Source of the DNA: an uncultured Eubacteriales bacterium
GTDB lineage: Bacteria; Bacillota; Clostridia; Oscillospirales; Oscillospiraceae
Length of the DNA stretch: 8,807 bases
Assembly: GCA_900546075.1 (NCBI GenBank)
Contig: URBH01000073.1
Location: forward strand, 1-8,807
Direction of reading: 5' to 3'
The notes below the pieces were generated by a model, which did not search any database, was not told where the DNA came from, and saw only the letters and a program-made list of their open reading frames with translations. A program made the translations under genes and the position numbers. This document shows, piece by piece, positions 6,172 through 8,807 of the stretch. Numbering within the stretch: the stretch's first letter is position 1; each line of letters opens with the position of its first letter.

Positions 6172-7044
6172 ATGGAACAAGGCAAAAAACAACGCACCCC
6201 GGAAATTGATAAGCTATATCAGCAGGTCCTTTCTTATAGGACAACTGACCACTTCAAAAAGCTGCTGGCCTTTGTCAGCAAATTCCGCGATATTGCGCCA
6301 TATAACGCCATGCTTGTTGAGATGCAGAAGCCGGGTAGTGTTTATGTAGCTTCTGCGGAAGACTGGATAATGCGATTTGACCGCCGTCCTAAACTGGGAG
6401 CTCGTCCACTTGTTATACTCATGCCTTTTGGCCCCGTTTCATTCGTCTATGAACTGGAGGACACGGAGGGACGGGATGTGCCTGATGAGCTGCTCCATCC
6501 GTTTACTCAAAGTACGGCAATCACAAAGGAAATGCTGTCTCGCCTGACCTCAAATCTCTTGTCAGAGGGGATTGTGCTTGAAACGGGCGATTATGGTGCA
6601 AACCTTGGAGGATACATCACCACTCTGGATGCCCCACGCATAGTCTGCAGACCTGATGGAAAGAAGGTTAGGGCTCTGTTTGCCATCGTCCTAAATGGCA
6701 ACCATACGGTGACGTCCCGCTATACCACAATCGTACATGAGCTTGGCCATCTGTTCTGTGGGCATCTGTATAAACCAGAGGCCAAATGGCTCCCCGCACG
6801 ATACCACCTCGCGGAAAATGAGATGGAATTTGAGGCAGAAACAGTTAACTGGCTGATATGCCAACGCCTTGGTATTGAAAACTGTTCTGACAGGTATCTC
6901 AGCGGTTATCTCGATGCCAATGATGAAATACCCGAAATAAGCGTAGATAAGATTATGAAAGCGGCTGGCAACGTAGAAGCCCTCATAAATGAATCTAAGA
7001 GGCAGATCCGAAAAGAATTGAACGTGGAGAACAAAAATGGATAA
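6172..7044 (+). CDS. Zinc metallopeptidase, ImmA/IrrE-like, with ArdC-like N-terminal region
   Basis: This 290-aa protein carries an HExxH zinc site, H189-E-L-G-H193 in TIVHELGHLFCGHLY. A downstream glutamate in EMEFEAETVNWLIC (E219 or E221) is the likely third ligand, the pattern of ImmA/IrrE (DUF955/M78) peptidases. Residues about 39-100 (YNAMLVEMQKPGSVYVASAE, DWIMRF, RRPKLGARPLVILMPFGPVS, YELEDTEG) resemble the ssDNA-binding N-terminal domain of ArdC antirestriction proteins. ImmA/IrrE enzymes typically cleave an XRE-family repressor, as IrrE/PprI cleaves DdrO; ArdC proteins protect incoming DNA from restriction. No XRE repressor gene is visible in this window, so the substrate is open. 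The gene follows the ankyrin gene after 41 bases and overlaps the next by 8. GAGGGA lies before the ATG. The peptidase call is firm; the N-terminal call is moderate. Confidence 0.88.
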   Translation: MEQGKKQRTPEIDKLYQQVLSYRTTDHFKKLLAFVSKFRDIAPYNAMLVEMQKPGSVYVASAEDWIMRFDRRPKLGARPLVILMPFGPVSFVYELEDTEGRDVPDELLHPFTQSTAITKEMLSRLTSNLLSEGIVLETGDYGANLGGYITTLDAPRIVCRPDGKKVRALFAIVLNGNHTVTSRYTTIVHELGHLFCGHLYKPEAKWLPARYHLAENEMEFEAETVNWLICQRLGIENCSDRYLSGYLDANDEIPEISVDKIMKAAGNVEALINESKRQIRKELNVENKNG

Positions 7045-8074
7045 CAAACCTATAGCGCAGCTGTTTATTGACGCGCTGCGAGAAATACCTCCGGATTTCA
7101 CTAAGGCCGAGCAGCTCCTGCTCCAAGGCATGGATATCAATGCCGTCTCGCCGGAGGAAGATGATCAGAACATTCTTTCCAGCCTGATACTGGGGTATCC
7201 CGAAAGTCGTTCCCTCCGGGACACTGCGTGTGATAGCTGTGAGGACAATAGTTGTGAGGGCTGCAGCCTCTATGCCCCGACGGATGGGCGATACCTTCCC
7301 CAAATAATACAGTTCTGTTTGGATCATGGTTTTGATGTTAACAAGGAGAATGGCTCTGCTGGCGCAAAATGTCTGGAAAATCTTACATGGGCATCCTATG
7401 ACGATTTTATCCTCGAAGGGACAAAGCTGCTCCTCGATGCAGGGGCTAACCCCGAAGGTGATCCTAATCCAGAGGAGACGGAGCAATTCGGATTTTGTGA
7501 AAACGTGATTTCATGGGTCGGCACAAAATGCAGCGGTGAGATTGCGGCAAACGATGATTATGAATCATCCAATCGATTCTGCGTTATGTACGACATCATG
7601 GATGCTGCCATCAAAGGAAAAGATTATCACGCCGTTTTCAATTGCTACCAATGCATCGGGAAGAAGGTACAGGGTATAGAACTGTGCTGTGCGGCAACGG
7701 AACACTCACTTGAAGCCGATCCGCTGGATAGTTACTGTCCGCCTTCGCCTCTCATTTTTGATTGCGAGGGGCTCCCGCTCTGCTTGCACAATAAGTACGT
7801 TGAGTTGTACGTTGGCCATGTAGTTGCATCAGAAATCCCGGAGAGATCTGCGGCGGTTTCGCCAATTCTGACATGGTGTCTTGGACGGACCATTACGGAC
7901 GTAATTATCACGCCACAGGGCTATGAAGATAATCGCCCTGTTTCTATTACCATATCCTTTGATGATGGGAATGCCCTCTATATCACATACAGTGACAAGC
8001 AGGCCATCATCACCCGCGTCCCATCCAATAACGCTACCGAAGGTAGGAGGGCTACAGATGGATATCAGGGATAG
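7037..8074 (+). CDS. Ankyrin-like protein with a four-cysteine insert
   Basis: This 345-aa protein contains degenerate ankyrin-like helical units: about 21-36 (FTKAEQLLLQGMDINA), 87-103 (LPQIIQFCLDHGFDVNK) and 125-139 (ILEGTKLLLDAGANP). Each ends in the G-x-D/N-x-N type turn usual for ankyrin repeats. Between the first two lies a cysteine cluster C65-x2-C68-x4-C73-x2-C76 that could bind zinc. The last 100 residues form a beta-rich domain (YVELYVGHVVASEI, TITDVIITPQGYED, PVSITISFDDGNALYITYSD) of no family I know. There is no signal peptide or transmembrane helix. It overlaps the peptidase gene by 8 bases and the next gene by 17, so production is probably coupled to the peptidase. It may be a partner or regulator of the peptidase, or an immunity protein; this is inference from gene order. 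Confidence 0.82.
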   Translation: MDNKPIAQLFIDALREIPPDFTKAEQLLLQGMDINAVSPEEDDQNILSSLILGYPESRSLRDTACDSCEDNSCEGCSLYAPTDGRYLPQIIQFCLDHGFDVNKENGSAGAKCLENLTWASYDDFILEGTKLLLDAGANPEGDPNPEETEQFGFCENVISWVGTKCSGEIAANDDYESSNRFCVMYDIMDAAIKGKDYHAVFNCYQCIGKKVQGIELCCAATEHSLEADPLDSYCPPSPLIFDCEGLPLCLHNKYVELYVGHVVASEIPERSAAVSPILTWCLGRTITDVIITPQGYEDNRPVSITISFDDGNALYITYSDKQAIITRVPSNNATEGRRATDGYQG

Positions 8075-8705
8075 GCATTTTGATCCCATGACAGCAGAAG
8101 AATGGATACGCTGTATTTCGAGTAATGACTTTACGCCATATGAACTTGCTTGGATATACTGCTGCGCTATGGAATGGTGCGGTTTGCTTACTGATCCAGA
8201 GAATTTGACTGCCGTTACGAAAGCGATGCTCGACCACGGCATGGACCCTAATGAACTGGTAACCGAGGAGCTTCCGAGCGAAAATCGAGAGGAGAATTTC
8301 TACCACATACCCTTGATCTCCGTAACACGGTATGAGGATAATCCAGCGGCAGCAGAGTCCTTAAGTCTATTGTTCGAACACGGCGGCGATCCAAATACGA
8401 GATACGGTTTTGAGGGCTCCGATGGCGAATACGATGAAAACGTATTCCAGTTCTATGTTGACGACGAGTTTGTAAACGGGCCGGATTTGGGACCAAACTC
8501 CTTTTATGGTCTGCTTTTAAGCGTGGCTTACGGAGGGAAAAACTGTAACGGCTTTGATCCCTTAACGATGCTGATTGGCGCGCCGAGATCGATAATGAAA
8601 GACTATACCCGCTATTGGTATGAATATGAGGATCATGGAAACTACTCAAGTACGCTGTATTTCATAGAGAAGGAAACCGGAATCAGAGTGGCAAGGTTTT
8701 TCTGA
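8058..8705 (+). CDS. Second ankyrin-like hypothetical protein, last gene of the operon
   Basis: This 215-aa protein begins with helical, Trp-rich sequence (EEWIRCISSN, ELAWIYCCAMEWCG). It then shows two degenerate ankyrin-like units at about 47-66 (NLTAVTKAMLDHGMDPNEL) and 97-115 (AAESLSLLFEHGGDPNTR). The C-terminal half is acidic and aromatic (YDENVFQFYVDDEFVN, YTRYWYEYEDHGNYSS), with no domain I recognise. TAGGAGG at 8044-8050 is seven bases before the ATG at 8058, which fixes the start although the frame is open further upstream. It overlaps the previous gene by 17 bases. The similar turn pattern (LLxHGxDPN) suggests it and its neighbour diverged from a common ankyrin-type ancestor. No terminator is visible after the stop; the iteron-like array follows within 25 bases. 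Confidence 0.8.
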   Translation: MDIRDRHFDPMTAEEWIRCISSNDFTPYELAWIYCCAMEWCGLLTDPENLTAVTKAMLDHGMDPNELVTEELPSENREENFYHIPLISVTRYEDNPAAAESLSLLFEHGGDPNTRYGFEGSDGEYDENVFQFYVDDEFVNGPDLGPNSFYGLLLSVAYGGKNCNGFDPLTMLIGAPRSIMKDYTRYWYEYEDHGNYSSTLYFIEKETGIRVARFF

Positions 8706-8726
8706 CGAGCACCCTATCGTTCAAAA

Positions 8727-8795
8727 TGAACCCCCTTTGGGAAATGAACCCCCCAAAGCGCGGTTGAACCCCCCAAGAGGGGCGGTGAACCCCCC
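8727..8795. repeat. Iteron-like array of four TGAACCCCC(C) direct repeats
   Basis: Four direct copies of TGAACCCCC(C) start at 8727, 8745, 8765 and 8786, spaced 18, 20 and 21 bases apart, about two helical turns. The first copy has five C and the other three have six. The sequences between copies differ, so this is not a simple tandem duplication. Even spacing on one face of the helix suggests cooperative protein binding, as at plasmid-type replication iterons or operator arrays. On the minus strand the unit reads GGGGGGTTCA. The array may continue beyond the window. I cannot name the binding protein. Confidence 0.75.
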
Positions 8796-8807
8796 TGCGT
8801 GTAATTC

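Noticed and set aside
8727..8795. CRISPR array
   Set aside because: The repeated unit is only about 10 bases and the spacing of 18-21 bases is far too short for CRISPR repeats and spacers; no cas gene is present.

Overview
The window looks like the late end of an integrated phage or phage-like element of a gut-type Gram-positive bacterium (Firmicutes, class Clostridia, probably Oscillospiraceae/Lachnospiraceae-like), followed by a compositionally different accessory operon. The taxonomic guess rests on strong AGGAGG-type ribosome binding sites throughout and on family resemblance of the lysin, the HTH/zinc-finger protein, the SHOCT-like protein and the tandem serine recombinases to proteins I know from clostridial prophages. 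It is an inference, not a database result. Every gene I can support is on the + strand.

Region 1 (2-1313) is a 5'-truncated cell-wall lysin: the end of a tail-type lysozyme domain, joined in frame to a zinc amidase and a C-terminal wall-binding/SH3b part, then closed by an intrinsic terminator. A strong ribosome binding site and ATG lie inside the frame at the domain junction, so a shorter amidase-SH3b protein may also be made.

Region 2 (1385-4892) is a tightly packed four-gene unit in which every gene overlaps the next: an HTH protein with two CxxC zinc fingers, a small SHOCT-like protein, and two large serine recombinases. The recombinases differ in one telling way: the second has a long coiled-coil region after its zinc ribbon and the first does not. 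The natural reading is an integration/excision module, with the two small proteins as possible regulators or directionality factors. A hairpin terminator follows.

Region 3 (4893-5088) is the only long gap between genes. It holds the terminator, a perfect extended -10 promoter and a leader. Base composition drops from about 57-60% GC before it to about 43-48% after it, judged by eye on sample lines. It may therefore contain or lie near the element's attachment site, though no att core can be identified from one end.

Region 4 (5089-8705) is an apparent five-gene operon: an unrecognised 154-aa protein, a small ankyrin-type protein, a zinc metallopeptidase with an ArdC-like N-terminal part and an HELGH active site, and two more proteins with degenerate ankyrin-like helices. 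One of these carries a CxxC-x4-CxxC cysteine cluster. Three of the four junctions overlap and the fourth has a 41-base gap. I know no characterised system with this gene set; it is the best candidate here for something undescribed, such as a defence, anti-restriction, stress or toxin-immunity island.

Region 5 (8706-8807) is non-coding and carries four direct copies of TGAACCCCC(C) at 18-21 base spacing, an iteron- or operator-like array that runs close to the window edge.
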